Positions 16,490-26,791 of a stretch of 64,000 bases of DNA are shown here, one piece after another; position 1 is the first letter of the stretch; the number at the start of each line of letters is the position of its first letter. The stretch is from Streptomyces sp. MMG1533 (GTDB taxonomy: Bacteria > Actinomycetota > Actinomycetes > Streptomycetales > Streptomycetaceae): assembly GCF_001279775.1 (NCBI RefSeq), contig NZ_LGDG01000052.1, forward strand, positions 62,001-126,000, written 5' to 3'. The position numbers were made by a program, and so were the translations under genes. The notes under the pieces were generated by a model. That model did no database searches. It was not told the origin of the DNA and worked only from the letters and a program-made list of their open reading frames with translations.

Positions 16490-17854
16490 ATGGTCCACAG
16501 ACATGCCGGAGCCGGCTGTGCAGCCTTGGCGGTACTGGGCGCACTCGTGCTCACGGGGCTGCCCGAGGCGGCGGCCGTCGAGCCTCCCGCGCCGGCAGCA
16601 CCGCCCTCCGTCGCCGCGACGCTCGGTGCCGACAACCCGGCGCCGGCCGTCCTGCGCGCGTTGGAGCGCGATCTGGGCCTGACGGCAACACAGGCCAAGA
16701 CGCGTCTGGTGAACGAGGCGGAGGCCGGCACGCGCGCCGGTCGGCTCCAGAACACGCTGGGCGGGCGCTTCGCGGGAGCATGGGTGCGCGGCGCGACCTC
16801 CGCCGACCTGACCGTCGCGACCACCGAGGCCGCGGACGTCCCCGCCATCAGGGCCGGCGGAGCGCGGGCAGCGGTCGTCAAGACCGCGCTGGGGGACCTG
16901 AAGACCGCCAAGGCGAAGTTGGACGGCGCCGTGACCGGCAAGGCCCTCGACACGCCGGTTCGGTACATCGACGTACGGACCAACCGGGTGACGGTGCAGG
17001 CGACTAGCCGTGCCGCCGCGGACGCGCTCATCGCGGCCTCCGGCGTCGACCGGAAGGTCGTGGACATCAGGGTGTCCGCCGACCAGCCTCGCGCCCTGTA
17101 CGACGTCCGAGGCGGTGACGCCTACTACATCGACGACACCGCCCGCTGCTCCGTGGGATTCGCCGTCACCAAGGGCGCGCAGCAGGGGTTCGCCACGGCC
17201 GGCCACTGCGGGAAGGCCGGGGCCAAGACCGCCGGCTTCAACAACGTCGCCCAGGGCACCTTCCAGGCCTCCGTCTTCCCCGGCCGGGACATGGCGTGGG
17301 TGGGCGTCAACAGCGACTGGACCGCAACGCCCTACGTCAAGGGGGAGGGTGACCAGAACGTTCAGACCGCCGGATCGGTCCAGGCCCTGGCGGGCGCCGC
17401 GATCTGCCGGTCCGGCTCCACCACGGGCTGGCACTGCGGCACGATCCAGCAGCACGACACCAGCGTCAACTACGCGGAGGGCACCGTCGACGGCGTGACC
17501 CGCACGACGGTGTGCGCGGAGCCGGGCGACTCCGGCGGCTCCTACATCTCGGGAACCCAGGCTCAGGGCGTCACCTCGGGAGGCTCCGGCGACTGCACGA
17601 GCGGCGGCACCACCTTCTACCAGCCGATCAACCCGCTGCTCAGCACCTACGGCCTCACCCTCAAGACCAGCACGGGCGAGAGCGGTACGTCCGCTCCCCA
17701 GGACGGTCAGGCGGGCGGTTGGGCCGCGGGTCAGGTCTACGAGGTCGGAGTGCGGGTGACCTACGACGGTGTCTCGTACCAGTGCCTGCAGGCGCATCAG
17801 GCGCAGGGTGCGTGGCAGCCCGCTCTCACCCCTGCGCTGTGGCAGCGCGCTTGA
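16490..17854 (+). CDS. sprC: Streptogrisin C-type serine protease with chitin-binding domain
   Basis: The 454-residue preproenzyme has a signal peptide (residues 1-30), a long pro-region of the alpha-lytic protease type (about 45-200), an S1E protease domain and a C-terminal CBM5/12 module. The triad is His239 (TAGHC), Asp267 (GRDMAW) and Ser348 (GDSGGS), with paired Cys at 220/240, 307/316 and 342/369. The last 45 residues (GGWAAGQVYEVGVRVTYDG, YQCLQAH, WQPALTPALW) form a chitin-binding fold. Length and order match S. griseus streptogrisin C (about 457 residues). ATG 16490 follows AGGAGA at 6 nt. The CBM suggests it attacks proteins in chitin-rich cell walls or cuticle. Confidence 0.92.
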   Translation: MVHRHAGAGCAALAVLGALVLTGLPEAAAVEPPAPAAPPSVAATLGADNPAPAVLRALERDLGLTATQAKTRLVNEAEAGTRAGRLQNTLGGRFAGAWVRGATSADLTVATTEAADVPAIRAGGARAAVVKTALGDLKTAKAKLDGAVTGKALDTPVRYIDVRTNRVTVQATSRAAADALIAASGVDRKVVDIRVSADQPRALYDVRGGDAYYIDDTARCSVGFAVTKGAQQGFATAGHCGKAGAKTAGFNNVAQGTFQASVFPGRDMAWVGVNSDWTATPYVKGEGDQNVQTAGSVQALAGAAICRSGSTTGWHCGTIQQHDTSVNYAEGTVDGVTRTTVCAEPGDSGGSYISGTQAQGVTSGGSGDCTSGGTTFYQPINPLLSTYGLTLKTSTGESGTSAPQDGQAGGWAAGQVYEVGVRVTYDGVSYQCLQAHQAQGAWQPALTPALWQRA

Positions 17855-17870
17855 CGACCACGATCACGCC

Positions 17871-17906
17871 GCGGCGCGAGGTCTTCGGACCTGGACCTCG
17901 GGCCGC
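17871..17906 (+). terminator. Terminator after the streptogrisin gene
   Basis: A 5+7-bp stem with a single G-G internal mismatch (17871-17883 with 17894-17906) closes a 10-nt loop, starting 16 nt after the stop codon. Confidence 0.65.
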
Positions 17907-18171
17907 GCCATGTGTCGGCCACGCCCGGCTCGTCCCGCTACGCCTAGGCCGGCAGGGCGTACGCGGTCGGTACGAACGCGTCGCGGGCGCGGAGGCGGCG
18001 GGGCACATGGCGGCCAACGCCGTTCCGGTGCCGGGCCGGAAGCCCGGGAAGGCCTCAAGCCGAGAGGGGTCCCGCTCCGAGGAGCGGAGAACGCCGAACA
18101 CCCAGCTCGGTTCGGGATGTGACGGCCAATCAAGTGGACAGGTGTGTCGGGTTCGCCGAGTCCGTACCGGC
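17907..18171. other. Intergenic stretch between convergent protease and MFS genes
   Basis: The 317-bp gap holds the terminator listed separately and no recognisable gene or repeat in the remainder. Confidence 0.5.
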
Positions 18172-19362
18172 TCACGTCCTTGCCGGTACCGGACGCCGGA
18201 GGAGGTAGACGGCCGCGGTCGAGACCAGGACGGCCATGCACGCGATGAACACCAGCCCTGCGGCCTCCAGACCGATCGGACCCACCAACACCCCCACACC
18301 GATCACCGGCACAGAGATACCCGCGTAAGCCACCACGAACAGCGTCGAGATCACAGCCGCACGCTGGTCCGCGGGAGACGCTTCGGCCAGCGCGGCCAGC
18401 GCCCCGCGAAACGCCAGCCCCTGCCCGCCCCCGCCCACCACCGCGCTCAGCACCACCAGCGCAAGCAGATCCCACCGCAGCGCGCCGGCGAGCAGCGCCA
18501 GCCCGGCGAGGAGTGCGGCGCAACCCAGCGGCAGCGATCGCCCCATCCCGACGCGGCCGACCGCCAACTGCCCGGCAGTCGAGGCGAAGAAGGCCAGCGC
18601 GACGACCAGTCCGCTCACGGCATGGTTGTCCACGTCCAGGGACTGTGCGAGAAACGCCGGGCTGACCGACGTGAACACCCCGAACAGTGCGAACCCCACG
18701 AACGAGGCGATCGCCGCAGGCACGAACACCGCCCGCACCTGCGTGGGCAGACCGGGCCGCTGCGGCCGTACGGTGCTCAGCGGCCGCGGCTGCCCCACGG
18801 TCTCCGGAAGCCGCAGCAGGACGGCGGCCGAGCAGGCGACCAGGGCGAGGTGTACGGCGAACGGCAGGTGCAGCGGCCAGGCGGCGTACTGGGCGAGCAC
18901 TCCGGCGAGCAGGGGGCCGCAGCCCAGCCCGCCCATATTGGCGGCCGTCGCCACGAACGTGGCCTGTGAGGTGCCGCCGTACGGTGCCAACTCCATCACG
19001 TAAGCCGTGGCAGCCCCGGTGAACAGACCGGCGGACAGCCCCGACAGCAGCCGCCCGGCATACAGCCAGCCCAGCCCGGCCGCGCACAGGAAACAGAGGG
19101 CACTCGCCGCCCCGAATCCCAGCCCCCACAGCAGCACGGGCCGTCTGCCCACGGCGTCAGAGGCGTTGCCCGCCAGCAGCAGCACACCGATGACCCCGAA
19201 GGCGTACACGGCGTACACGACGGTCACCGTCAGCTCGGAGAACCCGAACTTCTCCTGGTAGAGGCCGTAGAGCGGAGTCGGCAGCGTGGTGCCGGCCATG
19301 CACACGGCGAACACCGCCCCGCTGAGCAAACACTGGCGCCACCCTCGGCGATCACCTTCCAC
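18172..19362 (-). CDS. MFS transporter (drug/metabolite exporter type)
   Basis: The 396-residue protein has 12 predicted hydrophobic helices. The first (AVFAVCMAGTTLPTPLYGLY) and a motif A-like loop (GNASDAVGRRPVLLWG) between helices 2 and 3 are typical of major facilitator proteins of the DHA1 type. A central hydrophilic loop (near residues 190-212) separates the two halves. The start is GTG 19362; its ribosome site is weak. Substrate is unknown. The neighbouring LysR gene is on the same strand upstream but separated by 210 bp. Confidence 0.85.
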   Translation of the reverse strand: MEGDRRGWRQCLLSGAVFAVCMAGTTLPTPLYGLYQEKFGFSELTVTVVYAVYAFGVIGVLLLAGNASDAVGRRPVLLWGLGFGAASALCFLCAAGLGWLYAGRLLSGLSAGLFTGAATAYVMELAPYGGTSQATFVATAANMGGLGCGPLLAGVLAQYAAWPLHLPFAVHLALVACSAAVLLRLPETVGQPRPLSTVRPQRPGLPTQVRAVFVPAAIASFVGFALFGVFTSVSPAFLAQSLDVDNHAVSGLVVALAFFASTAGQLAVGRVGMGRSLPLGCAALLAGLALLAGALRWDLLALVVLSAVVGGGGQGLAFRGALAALAEASPADQRAAVISTLFVVAYAGISVPVIGVGVLVGPIGLEAAGLVFIACMAVLVSTAAVYLLRRPVPART

Positions 19363-19549
19363 GCCGCCGACGGTAACCCCGTAGGCCGCCCCGGTCCCGC
19401 CCGGCGTGCCCGGCGAGTCGCCGGTACGGGAGCCGTCGATGGGGCGTTCGAACAGGTCGGTCGCAGTTGCTGAGGCAAGGGGGAACCCGGGGGCGAGGGT
19501 GGTGAGGGCGCGGGTGCCGCGGGGTTCGTAGAGCGGTCTGCGTGCCGAT

Positions 19550-19585
19550 TCATCACCGGTCCGGACTGATCATCACCGGTCCGGA
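19550..19585. repeat. 20-bp tandem duplication at the LysR 3' end
   Basis: TCATCACCGGTCCGGA occurs at 19550-19565 and 19570-19585, an exact 16-bp match with a 20-bp period. The second copy includes the last codons and stop of the LysR gene, so the 3' end of that gene was duplicated outward. Confidence 0.75.
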
Positions 19586-20487
19586 AGCGGGTGCGGCTCT
19601 CTCGCGATCAAGGTGTCGCTCAGCAGATCCCGCAGTGTGAGTGCCGCCGGTAGCGGGGCGGCTGGCAACGCCACATGTACGGTCCGGCGCAGGGCCGGGT
19701 CGGTGAGGCGGCGCAGGACGAGTTCGCCGGGGACTGCCCAGGCGGCAAGCGAAGGGACCACTGCCACCCCCAGCCCGGCGGCCGCGTAGCCGAACTTTCC
19801 GGTCCACTCCGCGATTCGGATGATCTTCCTGGGGATGAAGCCCGCCCGCGCGCAGGCGTCGGCGAGCATCGTGGGACGGTCGCCGTACGCGTTCTGGAGC
19901 CAGGCCTCGTCGCGCAGTTCACGCAGGTCGACCGGTTCGGTTCCCGCCAAGCGGTGCCCGCGCGGGAGCGCGACGAGGAGCTCGTCCTCGCACAGCACCG
20001 TCGTCGTGACACCGTCGGCCGACGGCAGGCCGTACGGGTAGTCGCTGACGACGGCGAGGTCCAGTGTCCCGTCAGCGAGGCGCTCCATCAGCGTGTCCGT
20101 CGGGCCCTCCACCGCCACGACCTCGACATCCGGCCTGGCGTTCCGGAGCGCCCGCAGGGCGGTGGGCACCAGTGAGATGTTGGCGGTGGCGAACGCGCCC
20201 ACGTGCAGCAGCCCGCCGTGCCCCGCGTGCAGCACGGCCAGCTCCCGCTCCGCCCGCGACAGCCGGTCGAGTACCTCCATGGCGTGCCGGTGCAGCGTAC
20301 GGCCGGCGGAATTGAGCCGTACACCCCGAGGGAGCCGCTCGAACAGCGGCCCGCCCGCCTGCTGTTCCAGTGTGGCGATCCGGCGGGACACCGCGGACTG
20401 CGTGTAGTTGAGCCGCGCCGCCGCCTTCGTGAACGATCCGGTCTCGGCCACGGCCACGAGCAGCCGCAGCGCGTCGATCTCGAACAT
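19573..20487 (-). CDS. LysR-family transcriptional regulator
   Basis: The 304-residue protein begins with a LysR helix-turn-helix (MFEIDALRLLVAVAETGSF, AAARLNYTQSAVSRRIATLE) and continues with a periplasmic-binding-protein-like effector domain (GGLLHVGAFATANISLVP, DLAVVSDYPYG, GLGVAVVPSLAAW). ATG 20487 has GAGGAG upstream. It is divergent from the M20 peptidase gene at 20727, the classic arrangement for a LysR regulator and its target, so the peptidase is its likely target (inference). Confidence 0.88.
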   Translation of the reverse strand: MFEIDALRLLVAVAETGSFTKAAARLNYTQSAVSRRIATLEQQAGGPLFERLPRGVRLNSAGRTLHRHAMEVLDRLSRAERELAVLHAGHGGLLHVGAFATANISLVPTALRALRNARPDVEVVAVEGPTDTLMERLADGTLDLAVVSDYPYGLPSADGVTTTVLCEDELLVALPRGHRLAGTEPVDLRELRDEAWLQNAYGDRPTMLADACARAGFIPRKIIRIAEWTGKFGYAAAGLGVAVVPSLAAWAVPGELVLRRLTDPALRRTVHVALPAAPLPAALTLRDLLSDTLIAREPHPLPDR

Positions 20488-20559
20488 GTTCCCCGACTCC
20501 TCACGCTTCCAAGATCGTCCTCCGGTCATCACCATCTTCCCCCAAGGTATTCCTCGGGC

Positions 20560-20574
20560 GCATAGATCCCATGC
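20560..20574. promoter_or_regulatory. Candidate LysR operator in the LysR/M20 divergent region
   Basis: GCAT-N7-ATGC is a 15-bp interrupted palindrome in the 239-bp divergent promoter region between the LysR and M20 peptidase genes. LysR proteins bind such dyads; assignment is by position only. Confidence 0.35.
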
Positions 20575-20726
20575 AATCCAGTCGCTGGTGGAATGCCTTG
20601 CCTCGTCCTAACGTCGTTCACGCGGCGGGGCTCCGGAGGGGGAGCGAGCCCCGCCGCTCCCGATGGCCATGAGATCCGAGGGGGAAGTGTGTTGTCGCGA
20701 CGGGGAGTTGAGACGGGGCGGGACCG

Positions 20727-21863
20727 GTGACCCGGCCGGCCGCGCTCGTGTTGCCGGCGATGCTGGCCGATCTGGAGGAACTCGTGCTCTGCGAGTCCTT
20801 CTCGGCCGACCACGCGTCAGTGGCGCGCAGTGCCGAGGTGGTCGGCGCCCTCGGGACGAGGCTGCTGGGGGCCGGGCCGGAGACGATCGTGATCGACGGC
20901 GTGACCCATCTGCGGTGGACCTTCGGCACCCCGCGGGTCCTGCTGGTGGGACACCACGACACGGTCTGGCCCACAGGCTCGCTCCGGAACCACCCCTGGT
21001 CGGTGGCCGACGGGATCGCCCGCGGACCCGGAGTCCTGGACATGAAGGCGGGACTGGTGCAGATGTTCCACGCGCTGGCCTCCCTGCCCTCCCCGGACGG
21101 GGTGTGCGTACTGGTCAACGGGGACGAGGAAGTCGGCTCCGTGACCTCCCGGCAGCTGATCGAGGAATCCGCGCGGGGGTGCGCGGCGGCCTTTGTGCTG
21201 GAGGCGTCCGCTGACGAGGAGGGTGCGCTCAAGACCGCCCGCAAGGGCACTTCGCGGTACGAGGTCGTGGTACACGGCCGGGCCGCGCACGCGGGTCTGG
21301 AACCGCACAAGGGGGTCAACGCCGCGGTGGAGGCCGCTCACCAGGTGCTGTCCATCGCCGGCTTCGGGGACTCGATGGGGGCCGTCGGAGCCGCACACTC
21401 CGGCCCGGGCTTCGCGACCGTCACGCCCACCCTGCTGTCGGCCGGCAGCGCGCGCAATACGGTGCCCGCCCTGGCGCGGGTGTCGGTGGACGTGCGCGTG
21501 CCGACCCCGGCGGCGCAGGACTGGATCGACGAGTGCATGCGGGGCCTCGCCGCCCGGACGCCCGGAGCCCGGCTGGAGGTGCTGGGTGGCAGGCAACGGC
21601 CGCCCATGGAACCGGAGTCGTCAGCCGAGCTGTTCGCCCTCGCCTCCCGGCTCGCCGCGGAACTGGGACAGGAGCCGCTGCGTGGGCTCGCCGTCGGCGG
21701 TGCCTCGGACGGCAACTACACCGCGGCGGCGGGCTGTCCGACGCTGGACGGCCTGGGCGCCGTGGGCGGCGGCGCGCACGCGGACACCGAGTACGTCGCT
21801 GTCGCACAGATGGTCCCGCGCACCCGTCTGCTCGCTCGACTCATTGCTCGCACGACTGGCTGA
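20727..21863 (+). CDS. M20-family metallopeptidase (carboxypeptidase G2/acylase-like)
   Basis: The 378-residue protein has the M20 di-zinc site: His76-x-Asp78 in GHHDTVWPTG, the bridging Asp105 in GPGVLDMKAG, the catalytic Glu134-Glu135 pair in NGDEEVGS, and the late His in GGGAHADTEY. A dimerisation domain follows HGRAAHAGLEPHKG. The order resembles the CPG2/glutamate carboxypeptidase subgroup that hydrolyses N-acyl amino acids or folate-like amides in the cytoplasm. The start is GTG 20727. The substrate is unknown; the divergent LysR gene may sense it. Confidence 0.87.
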   Translation: MTRPAALVLPAMLADLEELVLCESFSADHASVARSAEVVGALGTRLLGAGPETIVIDGVTHLRWTFGTPRVLLVGHHDTVWPTGSLRNHPWSVADGIARGPGVLDMKAGLVQMFHALASLPSPDGVCVLVNGDEEVGSVTSRQLIEESARGCAAAFVLEASADEEGALKTARKGTSRYEVVVHGRAAHAGLEPHKGVNAAVEAAHQVLSIAGFGDSMGAVGAAHSGPGFATVTPTLLSAGSARNTVPALARVSVDVRVPTPAAQDWIDECMRGLAARTPGARLEVLGGRQRPPMEPESSAELFALASRLAAELGQEPLRGLAVGGASDGNYTAAAGCPTLDGLGAVGGGAHADTEYVAVAQMVPRTRLLARLIARTTG

Positions 21864-22011
21864 AGCGGCCTCGACGAGGACCGCTCCGATACGAAACCGA
21901 GGCTCCTGCATGAGCGTGCCGGGTTCCCCGTCCCCTGAAGTCGCCCGACTGGCCTCCCGGAGGGGCTTCGGCCGACTCGAACACACCTTCCTGCCAAGGA
22001 AGGAGGTCAAC

Positions 22012-22713
22012 GTGCAGGAGAAGTACCGGGGACTGTTCATCGCCGCTTCCCTGACCGCCACCGTCTGCCTGGCGACCGGAGGCGTCCTGCTGTGGGTCTT
22101 GGTGGCCTGGTGGCTCGCGGCGTATCCCCTGATATTCAGCGCGCTGGCCATCGGTGGCCTGCTCAACAGCCCGAACTTCCGGAAGAAACTCGGCGCCCAA
22201 CGCCTGCACCTCTTCGAGAGGGGGCTGCTCTTGGACAGGGGCGCCGGGCGACTGTTCGCGGTCCGCTGGGACCAGGCGGTCCATTACCAGGAAACCGTCC
22301 AGCAAGTGATCAACTACAAGGGTACGAAGACCCCTTTCAACAGCGCGCACAACTCCACCCTGGTGGCGCCCAACGGCACCAGAGTGGAGATCTCGTCCTT
22401 CTTCGCCGACTACGGGACCTGGCTGCCCCTGATCGCCGAGGCCATCGCCCGCGCCCAGGCCCAGCAGGTGTGGGAGGCGGTCCGGGAGGGGCAGAAAGTG
22501 GGTTACGGCCCGTTCAGCCTGGACGCCACCGGAATCTCCGCCGAACGCAACGGGATTCTGCCCTGGTCGGCCGTCGAGACGATCGATGTCCGCGAGGGCT
22601 TCGTGGTCGTCCGGCAGCACGGACAGCCCAGAGCCTGGGCGCTCGCCGAGGTCAAGACCGTGCCGAACCTCCTCGTCTTCCTGACCGTCGCCTCGAACCT
22701 CTACGGCGGGTGA
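22012..22713 (+). CDS. Two-helix membrane protein with PH-like cytoplasmic domain (DUF6585-like)
   Basis: The 233-residue product starts with a hairpin of two hydrophobic helices (FIAASLTATVCLATGGVLL and VAWWLAAYPLIFSALAIGG) and continues with a beta-rich domain: RLHLFERGLLLDRG, VRWDQAVHYQETVQQVIN, LPWSAVETIDVREGFVVV. The layout resembles Streptomyces DUF6585 or YcxB-like proteins of unknown function; I am not certain of the family. GTG 22012 has a very strong AAGGAGG site; ATG 21910 is in frame but lacks one. It follows the M20 gene on the same strand by 149 bp. Confidence 0.7.
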   Translation: MQEKYRGLFIAASLTATVCLATGGVLLWVLVAWWLAAYPLIFSALAIGGLLNSPNFRKKLGAQRLHLFERGLLLDRGAGRLFAVRWDQAVHYQETVQQVINYKGTKTPFNSAHNSTLVAPNGTRVEISSFFADYGTWLPLIAEAIARAQAQQVWEAVREGQKVGYGPFSLDATGISAERNGILPWSAVETIDVREGFVVVRQHGQPRAWALAEVKTVPNLLVFLTVASNLYGG

Positions 22714-22870
22714 CGCACACGCCGCCGGCCGGCCGTGCGTGGACCAATCGGGAGTCCCTGTACCTGAGTTCGGAGCGGGCAGCGCAGGACACGGACCTCC
22801 TCGACGGCCGATCTCGGGCTGCCGTCGACGGCTGGGCACGTGGCGACGGGCCCAGGCGCGGCAGCATGCG

Positions 22871-22898
22871 CCCGCACGCGGCCGTGACCGCGTGCGGG
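22871..22898 (-). terminator. Terminator of the GH64 gene
   Basis: CCCGCACGCGG and its complement form a perfect 11-bp stem with a 6-nt loop, 9 nt beyond the GH64 stop on the minus strand. Confidence 0.75.
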
Positions 22899-22906
22899 AC
22901 GCCGGG

Positions 22907-24103
22907 TCAGCTGAACGGATCCAGTGTGAGGTAGGCCTGCCGAGGATTTCCGTCGTGGACGAGCGACTCGTGGTGGCCGACGTCGTCGAAGGCGAATGCG
23001 TACGCCTTCCCGTCGGCCATCTGCGCATGGATGATCCGCGCGTAGTGATTGGTGACGGCGTCCTGGTAGAAGGCGGCCGCCGAGGCGTCGGGCTGATTGG
23101 GGTTGACCAGCAGCGTGGAGCGGTTGAAGCCTGCGCACAGAGTGCGCGAAATCGGCCCACGCACCGCGTCGTTGGGCGCGTCAAGGAGCTTGTGGCAGCC
23201 GAAGATGCTGTCCGCGTCCGGTTTCTGGAAGCTGGTGACGACCGCGCCGGAACTGTTCGTGAAGTTCATGACGTTGCCCGAGACCCGGCCGTAGTACTTG
23301 GTGTTCGGCTGGTCGGCGAACGGTGTGACCGTCAAGGTCGTCGTCGCGTACTTCTGCCAGACACGGTTGACGTAGTCGTCCATCACGGAGGCGGACAGGG
23401 CCCCGGTCTCCAACCCGTACCCGGGCGAGAGCGCGCGCAGAACCGTCCCGTCGGACCGCGTCTGGATCAGGTTTCCCCACCCGCCGGACTGCCCCCGCAG
23501 GGTGTTGAGGACCGCGTTGAATCCGCCCGCCTTGAGATGACCGGTGCTGATGGTGCCGGCGTCGGCGCGCTGCACACCCACTGCGTACGGCGCGGAGAGC
23601 ATGTCCACCTGGGTGCTGTTGAGCCACAGCCCGGCATCGTTGAGCGTGTACTCCGACCAGTTGAACAGGATGTTCCGGTTGGGGTCGCCGGGGTTCTGCA
23701 CAGCGGGCTGCACCAGGCCGCCGGTGGTCAGCTTGAAGACGAGCTTCTGCCCGTAGGAGAAGTAGATCCGACCCGAGAACTTGGGTATCTGGATCGTCGC
23801 CGACTGCCCTGCTGCCGGCCCGGGGATGGATGCGTCCGGTGCCGGTGTGGGCGGGTTGCCGCCGGCGGGCCAGGGATGGAACGTGCCGCCTGCGTCGGCC
23901 CAGCCCTGCCGACCGGTCGCGAGCAGGGTGCCGAGGTTGTAGATGTAGACCGGTTCGCTGCGGCCCGAGTTGTTGGTGATCTTCAGGGGGATCGTGGCGG
24001 GCACCGCTTGCGCGGGCGACGGCGCCGCGAAGACGAGCAACGCGCCCAGCAGGGCGGCCACCGCGGCCAGGGACGCGAGCGGATGTTTGGTTTTGGGGAG
24101 CAC
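22907..24103 (-). CDS. Secreted GH64 endo-beta-1,3-glucanase (laminaripentaose-producing type)
   Basis: The 398-residue protein has a Sec signal peptide (residues 1-33, ending AQA) and a single GH64 domain without a carbohydrate-binding module. Glu151 (NWSEYT) and Asp167 (QVDML) lie 16 residues apart, as do the catalytic Glu154 and Asp170 of the S. matensis enzyme (401 residues). Conserved GH64 segments include WNLIQ-like WGNLIQTRSDG and GCHKLLDAPND. It should cut curdlan or laminarin of fungal walls. The GTG start follows GGAGG. A LacI-type palindrome lies 61 bp upstream of the start and a terminator follows the stop. Confidence 0.9.
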   Translation of the reverse strand: MLPKTKHPLASLAAVAALLGALLVFAAPSPAQAVPATIPLKITNNSGRSEPVYIYNLGTLLATGRQGWADAGGTFHPWPAGGNPPTPAPDASIPGPAAGQSATIQIPKFSGRIYFSYGQKLVFKLTTGGLVQPAVQNPGDPNRNILFNWSEYTLNDAGLWLNSTQVDMLSAPYAVGVQRADAGTISTGHLKAGGFNAVLNTLRGQSGGWGNLIQTRSDGTVLRALSPGYGLETGALSASVMDDYVNRVWQKYATTTLTVTPFADQPNTKYYGRVSGNVMNFTNSSGAVVTSFQKPDADSIFGCHKLLDAPNDAVRGPISRTLCAGFNRSTLLVNPNQPDASAAAFYQDAVTNHYARIIHAQMADGKAYAFAFDDVGHHESLVHDGNPRQAYLTLDPFS

Positions 24104-24163
24104 TCTTGACCTCCGTGCGAGTGGGGGATCGAGTGGAGGGGGCGGAGATTGGTCCGTACCTTT

Positions 24164-24179
24164 CTGAGAGCGCTCTCAG
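24164..24179. promoter_or_regulatory. LacI/CebR-type operator upstream of the GH64 gene
   Basis: CTGAGAGCGCTCTCAG is a perfect 16-bp palindrome. It differs by one symmetric position from the CebR box (TGGGAGCGCTCCCA) that represses cellulase and other glucanase genes in Streptomyces. It lies 61 bp from the GH64 start, so a LacI-family repressor (CebR, BglR or similar) sensing an oligosaccharide is likely. No such regulator is in the window. Confidence 0.8.
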
Positions 24180-24279
24180 CGTCGCGCTAGGGCGAGGACA
24201 TGTCAATGAGTGACGCACAGGGAACGCGCGGGCGCGGTACGTACGGTCAACAGTCCAGCGCAACGGCCGACTCGGCATT

Positions 24280-24285
24280 TAGTGT
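24280..24285 (+). promoter_or_regulatory. -10 element of a leaderless osmC transcript
   Basis: TAGTGT (TANNNT) lies exactly 7 nt before ATG 24293 and there is no ribosome site in between, the layout of a leaderless mRNA. Confidence 0.5.
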
Positions 24286-24292
24286 CGTCGGC

Positions 24293-24733
24293 ATGACCGA
24301 AAACTCCCTGCGCTCCGTCACCGTCGAGCGAACCAGCACCGGCCACTTCACCGCTACGAACGCTCGCGGCGGCACGATCAGCTTCGGCACCGGTTCCGAT
24401 CCGCACGGGGATGCCGAGTTCACCCCGGTCGAGTTGTTGCTCGCCGCGATCGGCGGCTGCACGGCGGTGGATGTCGATGCCGCCACCAGCCGGCACGCGG
24501 AACCCACCACGTTCTCCGTCGCGGTGACCGGCAACAAGATCAGCGACGAGCTCGGCAACCGGATGACCGACCTCGCGGTCACCTTCTCCGTCGCCTTCCC
24601 GGACGTCGAAGGCGCGGACCGGGCCCGGGCGATCCTTCCCCGAGCGGTCAGGACCTCCCACGACCGGCTCTGCACGGTCAGCCGTACGGTCGAGATCGGC
24701 ACGCCCGTCACCGCGACGGTCGAGGACGCCTGA
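24293..24733 (+). CDS. OsmC/Ohr-family protein
   Basis: The 146-residue protein has the OsmC fold signature: [20 protein letters not shown], with Cys in GGCTA, and later [16 protein letters not shown] with the second Cys. Family members reduce organic hydroperoxides using the two cysteines and a conserved Glu/Arg pair; this one belongs to the broader OsmC-like group. I start at ATG 24293, which is probably leaderless; longer in-frame starts at 24200 would run through the GH64 operator region. It is divergent from the GH64 gene, though a functional link is unlikely. Confidence 0.82.
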   Translation: MTENSLRSVTVERTSTGHFTATNARGGTISFGTGSDPHGDAEFTPVELLLAAIGGCTAVDVDAATSRHAEPTTFSVAVTGNKISDELGNRMTDLAVTFSVAFPDVEGADRARAILPRAVRTSHDRLCTVSRTVEIGTPVTATVEDA

Positions 24734-24873
24734 CGTCACCCCCGAGTCGCCCCGCCCTTCACGTGCAGGACCCGCCGACCGCCCCCGCCGACCGACCCCT
24801 CTCGCATACCTGCGCCCCGACGAGGAAAGATGGGACGTCGAGCGACGGACCAACCCATGCGGAGGAACGGACC

Positions 24874-26514
<1,641 letters not shown>

Positions 26515-26755
26515 CCGCCTGGTCGCGGGGCGGGATTCGGGCGACGGCGAAGCGGAACGCGCCGGCGCCCCCGCCCGGCGAGGCGGGACGGTCTGCGATG
26601 CGGCGTCCTTCGTCGACGGTTCCGGGAGGCGCCTTCGCTTCGGCGGATCGGGTGTCGACGGGTGCGGAAGCCCCGCGGGAGCCGCGCCGGATCCTGGACT
26701 CGTTCTTTCCGCCGCTCGGTGATCAAGGTGTGGGAGTGACCGTGCAGTTCGTGGC

Positions 26756-26784
26756 TTGCGTGGCCGCGGTGGCTGGCTCATAGT
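26756..26784 (+). promoter_or_regulatory. Promoter of the PLP decarboxylase gene, possibly leaderless
   Basis: TTGCGT (26756-26761) and CATAGT (26779-26784) are 17 bp apart; the -10 ends 7 nt before ATG 26792. A purine-rich CGAGG lies in between but would not be in the mRNA if the start is as predicted. Confidence 0.45.
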
Positions 26785-26791
26785 CCGAGGT

